Positions 18,359 to 26,010 of a DNA stretch of 64,000 nucleotides are shown one piece after another. A program made the position numbers and the translations under genes. A model generated the notes under the pieces. The model did no database searches. It worked only from the letters and a program-made list of their open reading frames with translations, and was not told where the DNA came from. Position 1 is the first letter of the stretch. Every line of letters starts with the position of its first letter. Source of the stretch: Litoribacter populi (GTDB taxonomy: Bacteria > Bacteroidota > Bacteroidia > Cytophagales > Cyclobacteriaceae); the NCBI RefSeq assembly GCF_007483685.1, contig NZ_VMKN01000002.1, positions 397,452 through 461,451 on the forward strand, in the 5' to 3' direction.

Positions 18359-19232
18359 GTCGTTTATAGCCTACCTACAACACACCAAACGGGCCAGCTC
18401 CCACACCCTAATTGCCTACCAAAAAGACCTGGAGCAATTCGAGGAGTTTTGTCAAACCGCTTTCCAAACCCAACTAGAGGCTGCCCAACATCCTGAAGTC
18501 CGGGCGTGGGTAATCGATTTAGTAGAAAGCGAACTTACACCGAGAAGCATCAATAGAAAAATCGCAACCCTCCGCTCCTTTTATAAATTTTTGCTCAGGG
18601 AAGGAGTTATCCAGAAAGACCCAACTTATAAAATCCAAGCGCTTAAAACCCCCAAAAGGTTACCGGAATTTATTTCCGAACAAAACGTAGAAGAAGTCCT
18701 CTCCGAGATCCAATATAAGGAGGATTTTGACGGGCAGCGAGACAAGATGGTAATGGAGTTTCTGTATCTCACTGGAGTGCGTCTTTCGGAACTTTTGGCC
18801 CTACAATGGAAGGATGTAGACCTAAATTCCGACCTCATTAGAGTATTGGGAAAAAGACAAAAAGAACGTATTATTCCTATAACGAAAACACTTAAACAAA
18901 ATATTATTTCATACCAAAAAACATTTGAAAAAACATTTCATAATCTAGACCATCGTGATTATTTTATCGTTACAATTACTAGAGAGCAGGCGTATCCGAT
19001 GAAAATTTACCGTATAGTGAAGCATTATCTTGATCTTTTTGCCCAAACTTCCAAGCGAAGCCCTCATATCCTGAGACACACTTTTGCGACCCACCTTCTT
19101 AATAAAGGAGCAGACCTTAACGCCGTGAAAGATTTACTTGGACATTCCAACTTGGCCGCTACTCAGGTATACACCCACAATTCTATGGAAAAACTTAAGG
19201 CTGTGTTTGATCAAGCACACCCTAAAGCTTAA
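18351..19232 (+). CDS. tyrosine recombinase, XerC/XerD type
   Basis: Site-specific recombinase; the family resolves chromosome dimers at dif sites. N-terminal SAM-like DNA-binding domain (about 1-85, ASSHTLIAYQKDLEQF) and catalytic domain (about 105-293). Catalytic residues visible: Arg144 in TGVRLSELL, Lys168 in LGKRQ, His239 and Arg242 in PHILRHTFATH, His265 in LLGHSN, Tyr274 in TQVYTH. The length of 293 fits Xer proteins, and its place between rpsU and hpf fits a housekeeping Xer rather than a phage integrase. In-frame TAA at 18336 means no start upstream of ATG 18351. That ATG is inside a hairpin arm. Confidence 0.93.
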   Translation: MLLSFIAYLQHTKRASSHTLIAYQKDLEQFEEFCQTAFQTQLEAAQHPEVRAWVIDLVESELTPRSINRKIATLRSFYKFLLREGVIQKDPTYKIQALKTPKRLPEFISEQNVEEVLSEIQYKEDFDGQRDKMVMEFLYLTGVRLSELLALQWKDVDLNSDLIRVLGKRQKERIIPITKTLKQNIISYQKTFEKTFHNLDHRDYFIVTITREQAYPMKIYRIVKHYLDLFAQTSKRSPHILRHTFATHLLNKGADLNAVKDLLGHSNLAATQVYTHNSMEKLKAVFDQAHPKA

Positions 19233-19261
19233 TATAAGTTTAACTTTAAACCGTAACGATT

Positions 19262-19567
19262 ATGAAATTACAGATGCATTCAATCCACTTTGACGCTGAC
19301 CAGAAGCTCATCAACTTTATTCAGAAGAAAGCGGACAAACTGGACACCTACTATGATCGTATCATCGACGGAGAAGTTTTCATGAAGTTGGATAAAAATG
19401 ACAGAAGTGAAAACAAAGTCGTAGAGATCAAAATGAATGTACCCGGAAAACAATTGTTTTCCAAAACCCAAAACGGTTCTTTTGAAGCTGCAGCCGACGA
19501 GGCTATCGAACAGTTAAGAAGGCAGCTGAAAAAACACAAGGAAAAATCCTTGCTCGCAAAACAATAA
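19262..19567 (+). CDS. hpf: ribosome hibernation promoting factor, short form
   Basis: A 101-residue protein of the HPF/YfiA (RaiA) family that binds the 30S decoding region in resting cells and inactivates or dimerises ribosomes. It starts MKLQMHSIHFDADQKLINF and has the typical mixed alpha/beta order, a VEIKMNVPGKQLFSKTQ strand-turn and the C-terminal basic helix LRRQLKKHKEKS. It lacks the C-terminal domain of long HPF. It follows the recombinase by 29 bases and ends at a terminator, so rpsU, xer and hpf form a translation-linked cluster. A partial -7 (TAAGTTTA) lies upstream. Confidence 0.94.
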   Translation: MKLQMHSIHFDADQKLINFIQKKADKLDTYYDRIIDGEVFMKLDKNDRSENKVVEIKMNVPGKQLFSKTQNGSFEAAADEAIEQLRRQLKKHKEKSLLAKQ

Positions 19568-19576
19568 ATCCCTTCC

Positions 19577-19603
19577 AAGCCCTCTTATCTTAGAGGGCTT
19601 TTT
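19577..19603 (+). terminator. hpf terminator
   Basis: AAGCCCTCT (19577-19585) pairs with AGAGGGCTT (19592-19600), followed by T's. It begins ten bases after the hpf stop. Confidence 0.9.
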
Positions 19604-19636
19604 CTTTTATCACCCTTTCGGTTCTGAAATAATCCC

Positions 19637-19644
19637 TAAATTTG
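19637..19644 (+). promoter_or_regulatory. -7 element for the GT39 gene
   Basis: TAAATTTG, 17 bases before the ATG at 19662. An imperfect TTC lies near the -33 position. Confidence 0.6.
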
Positions 19645-19661
19645 CAGAAAAATTTACGGGG

Positions 19662-21353
19662 ATGAACACCAACCTTGCCAAGCAGACCAACCGCAATACT
19701 ACCCAGCTTTTTCTGTTGCTGTTATTTGCCGGCCTTTTAGCTACCTATATTTTTGCACTCTTTGTCCCATTGATGGACTCTGACTCTGCCCACCATGCCA
19801 ATATTGCTCTTCATATGGTATTGACCGGGGACTACGTTAGTCTGATTGACAAAGGCAAGCCGTATCTAGACAAGCCTCACCTTCTTTTTTGGACCAGTGC
19901 AGCATCCTTCAACCTTTTTGGAATTAATGCATTTGCATACAAACTCCCCTCCTTCCTTTTCACTCTTCTCGGCCTATATTCCACATTCAGACTTGGAAGT
20001 GGCCTTTACGATAGAAAAACGGGTTGGCTAGCTACGGCAATATTAGCCACCAGTTTTGCATTTATTTTAGCCAATAGTGATGTTCGGATGGACGCTATGC
20101 TTACCGCAGCAATGATCTTTACAGCCTGGCAGGCTTGGGGTTATTACCAAAAACGATCATGGTCCTATCTAATAGGGACTGCGCTTGGGCTGAGCCTTGG
20201 ATTCATGACCAAAGGGATGATAGGACCAGCTGTTCCTGTGTTTGCTTTCCTTTTCTATCTCCTTGAAAAACAAGATTGGAGATTCTTCCTTGAATACAAA
20301 GTTTACTTCTCTATCCCATTGTTTTTCCTTTTTTCAAGCCCCGTCCTTTACGCTTATTACCTACAGTTTGACCTCAATCCAGACCTTTTAATCCGGGGAC
20401 GGGAAAATATTTCCGGTATAAAGTTTATCCTTTGGGACCAAAACTTTGAAAGATTCGACGGGGAAACCTGGGGAGGAGACCGTAGTAAGGACTACTTATT
20501 CTTCCTACATACCATCCTTTGGGCTTTCTTGCCATGGTCGATTCTTTTCTACTTTGGAATTTTCAAAGGTCTAAGGACAAAGTTTTTAAAACATACCAAC
20601 CTCGATTGGATGACTATGGGAACATTGATTTTCCTCCTCGGCATATACTCCTTCGCTGGTTTCAAGCTCCCTCACTACCTAAATACGCTTTTCCCTTTTA
20701 TGGCGATCCTTACTGCGGCAGCCTTGATAAGATTTGATGTCCCAACCTCCTTAAGAAACACTCAATACATTGTTTTGGCCCTGATAATCATGTTGGTGTT
20801 GATCATCAATGTTTATGCATTTCCCGGATGGACGACAATAATCCCGACACTATTTGGCATTCTCTATTTTATTTTCTGGAAAAAAACAGAAAAAAGATGG
20901 GCAGCCATGATTACCCTCTCCCTAGCCGTGGGAGTAGTGTTCAATATGATGATGCAAATCAACTTCTACCCCCAACTGTTAACGTACCAAGGTGGCACCG
21001 CCCTTGCCAAAGAAGCAGACCGCATAGGGCTCGAAAAAGAGCAGACGTATTTCTTCGAAATGCACAGTTATTCGTTTGACTTCCAGCGAAAACACCTTCA
21101 CGAAAGACTTAATTTTGAAGAAATTTTGGAAAGAGTCGCAGCGGGGCCTTTATATCTGTATGTCAATCCAGATGGATTTAATTTTCTACAGTCCCAATCA
21201 AATCTTCAGATTGAAACCTTGGCAGAAAAAGGGGCATTTCATGTATCTAGGCTGAAAGGCAGGTTTTTAAACCCATCTACCCGAGAGGAAGCTTTGACAC
21301 CTAATTACCTTATCGAAGTTCGTAGCAGCGGTCCATTACTAGCCCGCCAATAA
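19662..21353 (+). CDS. GT39/ArnT-like membrane glycosyltransferase
   Basis: Polytopic membrane enzyme of 563 residues with about ten or more hydrophobic segments in the first 420 residues and a soluble C-terminal part. The first periplasmic loop carries MDSDSAHHANIALHM, the acidic motif expected for the catalytic site in GT39/PMT/ArnT enzymes, then KPYLDKPHLLFW. Such enzymes move a sugar from polyprenyl phosphate to a lipid or protein acceptor on the periplasmic side. The acceptor is unknown; lipid A modification is one possibility. It is followed by a GT2 of the type that makes the polyprenyl-phosphate sugar donor, which supports the assignment. Confidence 0.85.
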   Translation: MNTNLAKQTNRNTTQLFLLLLFAGLLATYIFALFVPLMDSDSAHHANIALHMVLTGDYVSLIDKGKPYLDKPHLLFWTSAASFNLFGINAFAYKLPSFLFTLLGLYSTFRLGSGLYDRKTGWLATAILATSFAFILANSDVRMDAMLTAAMIFTAWQAWGYYQKRSWSYLIGTALGLSLGFMTKGMIGPAVPVFAFLFYLLEKQDWRFFLEYKVYFSIPLFFLFSSPVLYAYYLQFDLNPDLLIRGRENISGIKFILWDQNFERFDGETWGGDRSKDYLFFLHTILWAFLPWSILFYFGIFKGLRTKFLKHTNLDWMTMGTLIFLLGIYSFAGFKLPHYLNTLFPFMAILTAAALIRFDVPTSLRNTQYIVLALIIMLVLIINVYAFPGWTTIIPTLFGILYFIFWKKTEKRWAAMITLSLAVGVVFNMMMQINFYPQLLTYQGGTALAKEADRIGLEKEQTYFFEMHSYSFDFQRKHLHERLNFEEILERVAAGPLYLYVNPDGFNFLQSQSNLQIETLAEKGAFHVSRLKGRFLNPSTREEALTPNYLIEVRSSGPLLARQ

Positions 21354-21361
21354 AATCCGGC

Positions 21362-21392
21362 TTGCTGCCAAGGCAGAAAAAGCGTAAGTTTG
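21362..21392 (+). promoter_or_regulatory. promoter for the GT2 gene (TTG-N20-TAAGTTTG)
   Basis: TTG at 21362-21364 and TAAGTTTG at 21385-21392 are 20 bases apart. The position fixes the GT2 start at ATG 21408, because a TTG codon at 21390 in the same frame lies inside the -7 box. Confidence 0.65.
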
Positions 21393-21407
21393 GCAAAATT
21401 TTACCCT

Positions 21408-22349
21408 ATGCATATCCCCCAGCTTTCAGTAGTTGTCACCGTTTTTAATGAAGAGGAAAACATCAAACCCCTTCTCGAGGCAGTCTATCTCGCCATGGGC
21501 ACGCTGGACTATGAGCTTATCCTGGTAGATGACGGTTCATCTGACAAAACCATACAGGAAGTAAAAAAGATAGCCAACAGCAAAACCAAGCTGATAATTT
21601 TCAACAAAAACTATGGCCAAACCACTGCTTTAGCTGCAGGGATAGATCATGCTACCGGGCAGTATATCGCCACTATGGATGGGGATTTGCAAAACGACCC
21701 ATCAGATATCCCACTGATGCTCAAAAAGGCAATCAATGAAAATTGGGACGTGGTGGCAGGAAGAAGAGCGGACCGTAAGGATGGCTTCGTACTCCGAAAA
21801 CTTCCCAGCAAGATTGCCAACTGGGTGATTCGCAACACCACCAAGGTATATCTCAAGGATTACGGCTGCAGCTTGAGGGTGTATAAAGCGCAAATTGCTC
21901 AAAACATGGAATTATATGGTGAACTTCACCGCTTTATCCCCGTTCTAGCCAAGCAGGAAGGCGCAACCATGACCGAGGTAGATGTAAAGCACCACCCTCG
22001 TATTCATGGTGATTCAAAATATGGCCTTAGCCGGACCTTTAAAGTAATGGCTGATCTTATCCTGATGCTTTTCTTCCAAAAGTATCTTCAGAGGCCTATC
22101 CATATTTTTGGAACCTTGGGCTTAATTAGCTTTTTGATTGGTATCTTGATCAATCTCTATCTGCTTATTGACAAAATTTTTGGCGCAGACATTTGGGGAA
22201 GACCTATTCTCTTGCTGGGCTTTATCTTTCTCCTGGCCGGAATCCAGCTAATCACTACGGGGATTATTGCTGAGATTATTATCAGAACATATTTTGAATC
22301 ACAGGATAAGAAAACTTACAAGGTTAAAGAAGTTTACGTTGGAGAATAG
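21408..22349 (+). CDS. GT2 polyprenyl-phosphate glycosyltransferase (DPM1/ArnC/GtrB-like)
   Basis: Transfers a sugar from a nucleotide sugar to polyprenyl phosphate at the inner membrane. N-terminal GT-A domain: LSVVVTVFNEEENI (6-19), VDDGSSD (40-46) for nucleotide binding, DGDLQNDP (91-98) with the metal-binding Asp residues, then AGRRADRKD and HRFIPVLA. Two membrane helices at about 232-255 and 262-290 anchor it, as in ArnC and GtrB. The product has 313 residues from ATG 21408. It follows the GT39 gene by 54 bases with its own promoter. Donor and acceptor are inferred together with GT39; sugar unknown. Confidence 0.9.
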   Translation: MHIPQLSVVVTVFNEEENIKPLLEAVYLAMGTLDYELILVDDGSSDKTIQEVKKIANSKTKLIIFNKNYGQTTALAAGIDHATGQYIATMDGDLQNDPSDIPLMLKKAINENWDVVAGRRADRKDGFVLRKLPSKIANWVIRNTTKVYLKDYGCSLRVYKAQIAQNMELYGELHRFIPVLAKQEGATMTEVDVKHHPRIHGDSKYGLSRTFKVMADLILMLFFQKYLQRPIHIFGTLGLISFLIGILINLYLLIDKIFGADIWGRPILLLGFIFLLAGIQLITTGIIAEIIIRTYFESQDKKTYKVKEVYVGE

Positions 22350-22376
22350 CTATCTGACTCCCACTCTCTAATATTT

Positions 22377-22390
22377 ATTTTACGTAAAAT
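22377..22390. repeat. 14-bp perfect palindrome
   Basis: ATTTTACGTAAAAT lies 27 bases after the GT2 stop and before the three-palindrome array. It may be a small operator or chance in AT-rich DNA. Confidence 0.4.
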
Positions 22391-22424
22391 TTACCAAAAC
22401 CTCATTTCTAGACCTTATGGATCA

Positions 22425-22473
22425 TTTTAACCTTGCAAATTTAAAATCATATTTTAAATTTGCAAGGTTAAAA
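22425..22473. repeat. inverted repeat 1 of 3: symmetric promoter-like palindrome
   Basis: A perfect 23-bp arm (22425-22447) with its complement at 22451-22473, three-base spacer CAT. The core is ACCTTGCAAATTTAAA. On the plus strand TTG (22433-22435) and TAAATTTG (22455-22462) are 19 bases apart; on the minus strand the same pair occurs at 22465-22463 and 22443-22436, again 19 apart. The element therefore has the full form of a Bacteroidota promoter in both directions. Confidence 0.9.
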
Positions 22474-22484
22474 CCTCTAACACA

Positions 22485-22523
22485 ACCTTGTAAATTTAAA
22501 ACACAAATTTAAATTTACAAGGT
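22485..22523. repeat. inverted repeat 2 of 3
   Basis: A perfect 16-bp arm, ACCTTGTAAATTTAAA (22485-22500), with its complement at 22508-22523, seven-base spacer. TTG and TAAATTTA are 19 bases apart on both strands, so the geometry is the same but the -7 box ends in A rather than G. Its centre is 55 bp from that of repeat 1. Confidence 0.9.
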
Positions 22524-22540
22524 AAATATTCAAATTCAAC

Positions 22541-22575
22541 CTTGTAAATTTAAAATCCTTATATAAATTTGCAAG
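22541..22575. repeat. inverted repeat 3 of 3, abutting the AAA/DUF4143 start codon
   Basis: Left arm CTTGTAAATTTA (from 22541) and right arm ending AAATTTGCAAG (to 22575) are imperfect complements (12 of 14 positions). Its centre is 54 bp from that of repeat 2. The right arm ends on the base before the ATG at 22576. Confidence 0.85.
22542..22571 (+). promoter_or_regulatory. promoter of the AAA/DUF4143 gene, formed by palindrome 3
   Basis: TTG at 22542-22544 from the left arm and TAAATTTG at 22564-22571 from the right arm are 19 bases apart. The -7 box ends four bases before the ATG, so the mRNA should be leaderless and any protein binding the palindrome would cover the whole promoter. Confidence 0.75.
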
Positions 22576-23754
22576 ATGATTAATAGATATATAGCATTAG
22601 AAATAGCCGACCTGTTACAAGATTTCCCTGCAGTGGCAATCCTGGGACCCAGACAGGTGGGCAAAACAACCTTGGCTCAGGATGCTGCTGAGAACCTGGA
22701 TGGAGATGCTATATACCTTGACCTGGAAAGTCCTTCCGACAGAACAAAACTCGAAGATCCTGAAGCCTATTTTGAATTTCATGAAGGAAGGCTTGTAATT
22801 CTAGATGAAATCCAGCGCATGCCTGAATTATTCAGTATACTCCGAGGAGTTATAGACAGGAGAAGAAAGAAAGGATTCAGAAGCGGTCAGTTTTTAATTT
22901 TAGGCTCTGCTTCTCTGGAACTGATAAAACAGTCTTCAGAATCATTGGCAGGCCGAATAGCTTATGAAGAACTATATGGCTTCAACCTTTTAGAAATTAT
23001 AGACGCTGCCGACACCCCACTGAATCAATTATGGTTAAGAGGAGGGTTTCCTGATAGTTTTTTGGCCAAGAGTGACTCCAATAGCTTAAGATGGAGAAGG
23101 AATTTTATTACCACTTATTTGGAAAGAGACATTCCACAGATAGTAAGTCTAATTCCGGCAAGTCGTCTAAGGAAGCTTTGGACTATACTGGCACATCAAC
23201 AGGGCCAACAGGTGAATTTCAGTAAAATAGGAGCGAGCATGGATTTAAGTTCGCCCACCATCAAAAACTATGTAGAGATGCTGGAAGATCTATTATTGAT
23301 CAGACAAGTTCGCCCTTGGCATAACAATGTGGGGAAAAGGCTTGTAAAAAGTCCAAAGGTTTATATTAGGGACTCAGGCATTACCCATACCTTATTGAAC
23401 ATAGGAACCATGGAAGATTTATTGAGTCATCCTGTGGCTGGATCTAGCTGGGAAGGCTTTATAATCGAAAACATCCTTTCTATTCTTCCAAAAGGCAGTG
23501 AATACTATTACTACCGTACTTCAGCAGGGGCTGAAATAGATTTAGTACTATTGGTGAAAGAAGAAAAGTGGGCTATTGAGATTAAAAGAACGCTAAGTCC
23601 AAAAGTATCGAAAGGCTTTCTGATTTCATGTGATGACATTAAGGCAAGCCATAGATTTATAGTATATGCAGGCTATGAAGAATTCCCTGCCGGAAATGAT
23701 GTTTGGGCAGTGAGCTTATTAGGGTTGATGCAGAAACTCAAATCATTGAGATGA
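22576..23754 (+). CDS. AAA_14/DUF4143 ATPase with PD-(D/E)XK-like C-terminus
   Basis: A 392-residue protein of the COG1373 type. The P-loop ATPase has Walker A GPRQVGKT (24-31) and Walker B LVILDEIQ (73-80). The middle part (about 210-245, NFSKIGASMDLSSPTIKNY) reads as a helix-turn-helix/winged-helix segment. The C-terminal DUF4143 part has the spacing of a PD-(D/E)XK nuclease fold: Glu293 and Glu298 in WEGFIIEN, Asp322 in AEIDLVL, Glu335-x-Lys337 in AIEIKR. The family is common and patchily distributed; its function is not established. It is preceded by three promoter-like palindromes and overlaps the end of chrA by 17 bases on the opposite strand. Confidence 0.9.
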   Translation: MINRYIALEIADLLQDFPAVAILGPRQVGKTTLAQDAAENLDGDAIYLDLESPSDRTKLEDPEAYFEFHEGRLVILDEIQRMPELFSILRGVIDRRRKKGFRSGQFLILGSASLELIKQSSESLAGRIAYEELYGFNLLEIIDAADTPLNQLWLRGGFPDSFLAKSDSNSLRWRRNFITTYLERDIPQIVSLIPASRLRKLWTILAHQQGQQVNFSKIGASMDLSSPTIKNYVEMLEDLLLIRQVRPWHNNVGKRLVKSPKVYIRDSGITHTLLNIGTMEDLLSHPVAGSSWEGFIIENILSILPKGSEYYYYRTSAGAEIDLVLLVKEEKWAIEIKRTLSPKVSKGFLISCDDIKASHRFIVYAGYEEFPAGNDVWAVSLLGLMQKLKSLR

Positions 23755-24943
23755 CCCAATTGTAGCTAACCCCAGCCACAATCCCCAAGGCAATGATCAA
23801 TGGAGAGGAAAGTTTGGTAAACTGCAGTAAGGCATAAGTGGCTACAATAGCTAAAATATTGAAGGTATTAGCGTCCAAAGGTTCGAAAAGCAAGTAGGCC
23901 GCAGCCAAAAGCATTCCGCAACTTACGGCGTTGATACCCTCAAGAGCTGCCCTAACGGGCCTGTATTTTTTTAGATCATCCCAGAACCTGATCACAAAGA
24001 AAATTAAAAATGTTCCAGGAAGGAAGATCCCAGCAGCCGCGATAAATCCCCCAACAATCTTTCCACTAAGCCCAAATTCCCGCATTGACAAAGCTCCTAT
24101 ATAAGAACTAATACTAAACGTGGGACCTGGCAATCCTTGGGAAATCGCATACCCAGTCAAAAACTCCTCAGAACTGAGATAATTCTTGAACTCTACAAAC
24201 TCTGTGTAGAGATAAGGAACTAGAACCTGTCCACCGCCAAAAATCAAACTTCCATTTCGGTAGAAGTTCTCAAACAATCGAATAGGTAGCGATCTTGTGA
24301 AATGCCCCAATACAGCCGCCCCAATCAGCACACCTGCCCAAAGGATGAAATTTGCCCATTTGACATTCAGATTTGCCTTATCTTCAACTTTGGGATGCTT
24401 GTTATACTTCAAGGAAGTACTCAACCCTCCTACGGCAAGCATCAAAGGAAACACAAAGGGAGAATTGTAAAAGAATGCCACAAAGGCCGACAACATCATT
24501 AAAACCATGGCCTCTTTAGTCTGGATCATGATTCGAATGGTCTTCTGGGCGGCAAAAATGATAAACCCAATGGCCATCGGCTGGATAAACTTCGCAAAAT
24601 CCAAGGCACCTGCCGTGCTTTCCTGCAAAAAATCAATCAATACAGCAGCCATGATCATCAAAATGGTGGCTGGCAATATCCAAACGAAAAGTGAGAGGTA
24701 AGCAAGATTTGGTCCTCCTAAGCGGTAACCTATTGCAGAAATCGTCTGAGTAGAAGTGGGACCTGGCAATATCTGACATAGAGCATTGAGCTCCATCAGG
24801 TCACTTTCGGAAAGATAGCCCCGCTTTCTCACCATGATATCCAATACCATGGCGAGAAATGCCTGAGGGCCTCCAAAGGCTGTCACTGAGAGAATCAACA
24901 CATCTCGCAGGTAGACATAATACCGAACTCTCTTGACAGCCAC
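23738..24943 (-). CDS. chrA: chromate transporter family protein (two CHR domains)
   Basis: Inner-membrane protein of the CHR superfamily, 401 residues, which in characterised members exports chromate. Two homologous halves are visible: the first with SVTAFGGPQAFLA and CQILPGPTSTQTISAIGYR, the second with FGGGQVLVPYL and ISQGLPGPTFSISSYIGAL, each followed by hydrophobic segments. The start is GTG at 24943; the next Met is 32 codons in and would delete conserved sequence. It begins five bases after the stop of the oxygenase gene, so the two form an operon. The link between them is not known. The natural substrate may not be chromate. Confidence 0.88.
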   Translation of the reverse strand: MAVKRVRYYVYLRDVLILSVTAFGGPQAFLAMVLDIMVRKRGYLSESDLMELNALCQILPGPTSTQTISAIGYRLGGPNLAYLSLFVWILPATILMIMAAVLIDFLQESTAGALDFAKFIQPMAIGFIIFAAQKTIRIMIQTKEAMVLMMLSAFVAFFYNSPFVFPLMLAVGGLSTSLKYNKHPKVEDKANLNVKWANFILWAGVLIGAAVLGHFTRSLPIRLFENFYRNGSLIFGGGQVLVPYLYTEFVEFKNYLSSEEFLTGYAISQGLPGPTFSISSYIGALSMREFGLSGKIVGGFIAAAGIFLPGTFLIFFVIRFWDDLKKYRPVRAALEGINAVSCGMLLAAAYLLFEPLDANTFNILAIVATYALLQFTKLSSPLIIALGIVAGVSYNWVISMI

Positions 24944-24948
24944 TAAAA

Positions 24949-25929
24949 TTACTTCTTCAATCCCAATTCTCTGAGACGCTCATCCAGGAACTCCCCAGCG
25001 GTCACATCTTCAAATGCTTTAGGATTTTGCTCATCTACACAGCTCTCCAGACAGGTAAGGTCCATCTCGGATCGAGGATGCATAAAGAACGGCACGGAAA
25101 ATCGACTGCTATTCATTTTTTCCCGTGGCGGGTTTACCACTCTATGAATGGTTGACTTAAGTTTTCTGTTGGTCAATCTCTCCAACATATCCCCTACATT
25201 CACCACCAATTGGTCAGGCAACGCTGTGATAGGAATCCACTGACCATCCCTTCTCAACACTTGTAGACCATCTGCACTGGCCCCCATCAAAAGGGTAATC
25301 AAGTTGATATCTCCGTGTTCTGCGGCTCTCACTGCATCAGCAGGCACTTCATCAGGGTTCTCTATCGGGAAATAGTGGATTGGACGAAGTATTGAATTAC
25401 CGTATCTCACTTTATCTTCAAAATAATCCTCAGGCAATTCCAAATAAAGAGCTATAGCTCTAAGCATGTTTTTGCCAGCTGCTTCGATAGTTTTATAAAC
25501 CTCCAAGGTCACCTCTTCAAATTGTGCCACTTCAGACGGGAACACATTCTCAGGGTACTCCGACTTGATCGAGTCAGATTCAGGAATATCGTTCAAGTCT
25601 TGCCCCACATGGTAAAATTCTTTTAAATCACCTGTGTTTCTACCTTTAGCATGCTCTTTTCCTTTACCTGTATACCCTCTTTGATAACCGATTTCAGGTC
25701 TTTCATATTGGGATTTCAAACCATCTTCCAGTGCAAAAAACTTTTTGATAGTAGCGTATAGCTTATCTTGAAGTTCTTGCGATAGGCCATGGTTTTTGAT
25801 GGCAGCAAAACCTATGTTGTTGTAAGCCTGGCCTAAGGCCTGTACAAACGCCGCTTTCTTCTCAGCATCTCCGGAAGTAAAATCCGCTAAATCCAAAGAT
25901 GGAATTTCATTATACAGAATTTCGCTCAT
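24949..25929 (-). CDS. isopenicillin-N-synthase-like Fe(II)/2-oxoglutarate oxygenase
   Basis: Non-haem iron dioxygenase of 326 residues. The N-terminal DIOX_N part (about 8-125, with IPSLDLADF, NNIGFAAIKNHGLS) is followed by the jelly-roll core. Iron ligands are His205 and Asp207 (EHGDIN) and His262 (STIHRVV); Arg276-x-Ser278 (SSRFSVP) would bind 2-oxoglutarate. The family includes isopenicillin N synthase, ACC oxidase and many uncharacterised bacterial enzymes; no antibiotic pathway is nearby, so the substrate is unknown. ATG 25929 is preferred to a TTG at 25953, since MSEILYNEIPSLDL matches the family start. First gene of a pair with chrA. Confidence 0.9.
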   Translation of the reverse strand: MSEILYNEIPSLDLADFTSGDAEKKAAFVQALGQAYNNIGFAAIKNHGLSQELQDKLYATIKKFFALEDGLKSQYERPEIGYQRGYTGKGKEHAKGRNTGDLKEFYHVGQDLNDIPESDSIKSEYPENVFPSEVAQFEEVTLEVYKTIEAAGKNMLRAIALYLELPEDYFEDKVRYGNSILRPIHYFPIENPDEVPADAVRAAEHGDINLITLLMGASADGLQVLRRDGQWIPITALPDQLVVNVGDMLERLTNRKLKSTIHRVVNPPREKMNSSRFSVPFFMHPRSEMDLTCLESCVDEQNPKAFEDVTAGEFLDERLRELGLKK

Positions 25930-26010
25930 GTAAATTGTTATTTTGTATCGCAAGTTAATTCATTTTCGCCTAAAATTAAATATCTTTAACCAAACAGAAC
26001 CCGCTTTGCT

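Noticed and set aside
18351-19232. Phage or integron integrase as a sign of a mobile element
   Set aside because: The length, residues and place between rpsU and hpf fit a housekeeping Xer recombinase; no att sites or phage genes are near.
22425-22575. Possible CRISPR array (three repeats with regular period)
   Set aside because: The parts between palindromes are only about 11-17 bases, AT-rich and related to the repeats, there are no cas genes, and the repeats double as promoters.
24949-25929. Beta-lactam biosynthesis gene
   Set aside because: Only the general Fe(II)/2-oxoglutarate oxygenase fold is supported, and no peptide synthetase or other pathway gene lies nearby.
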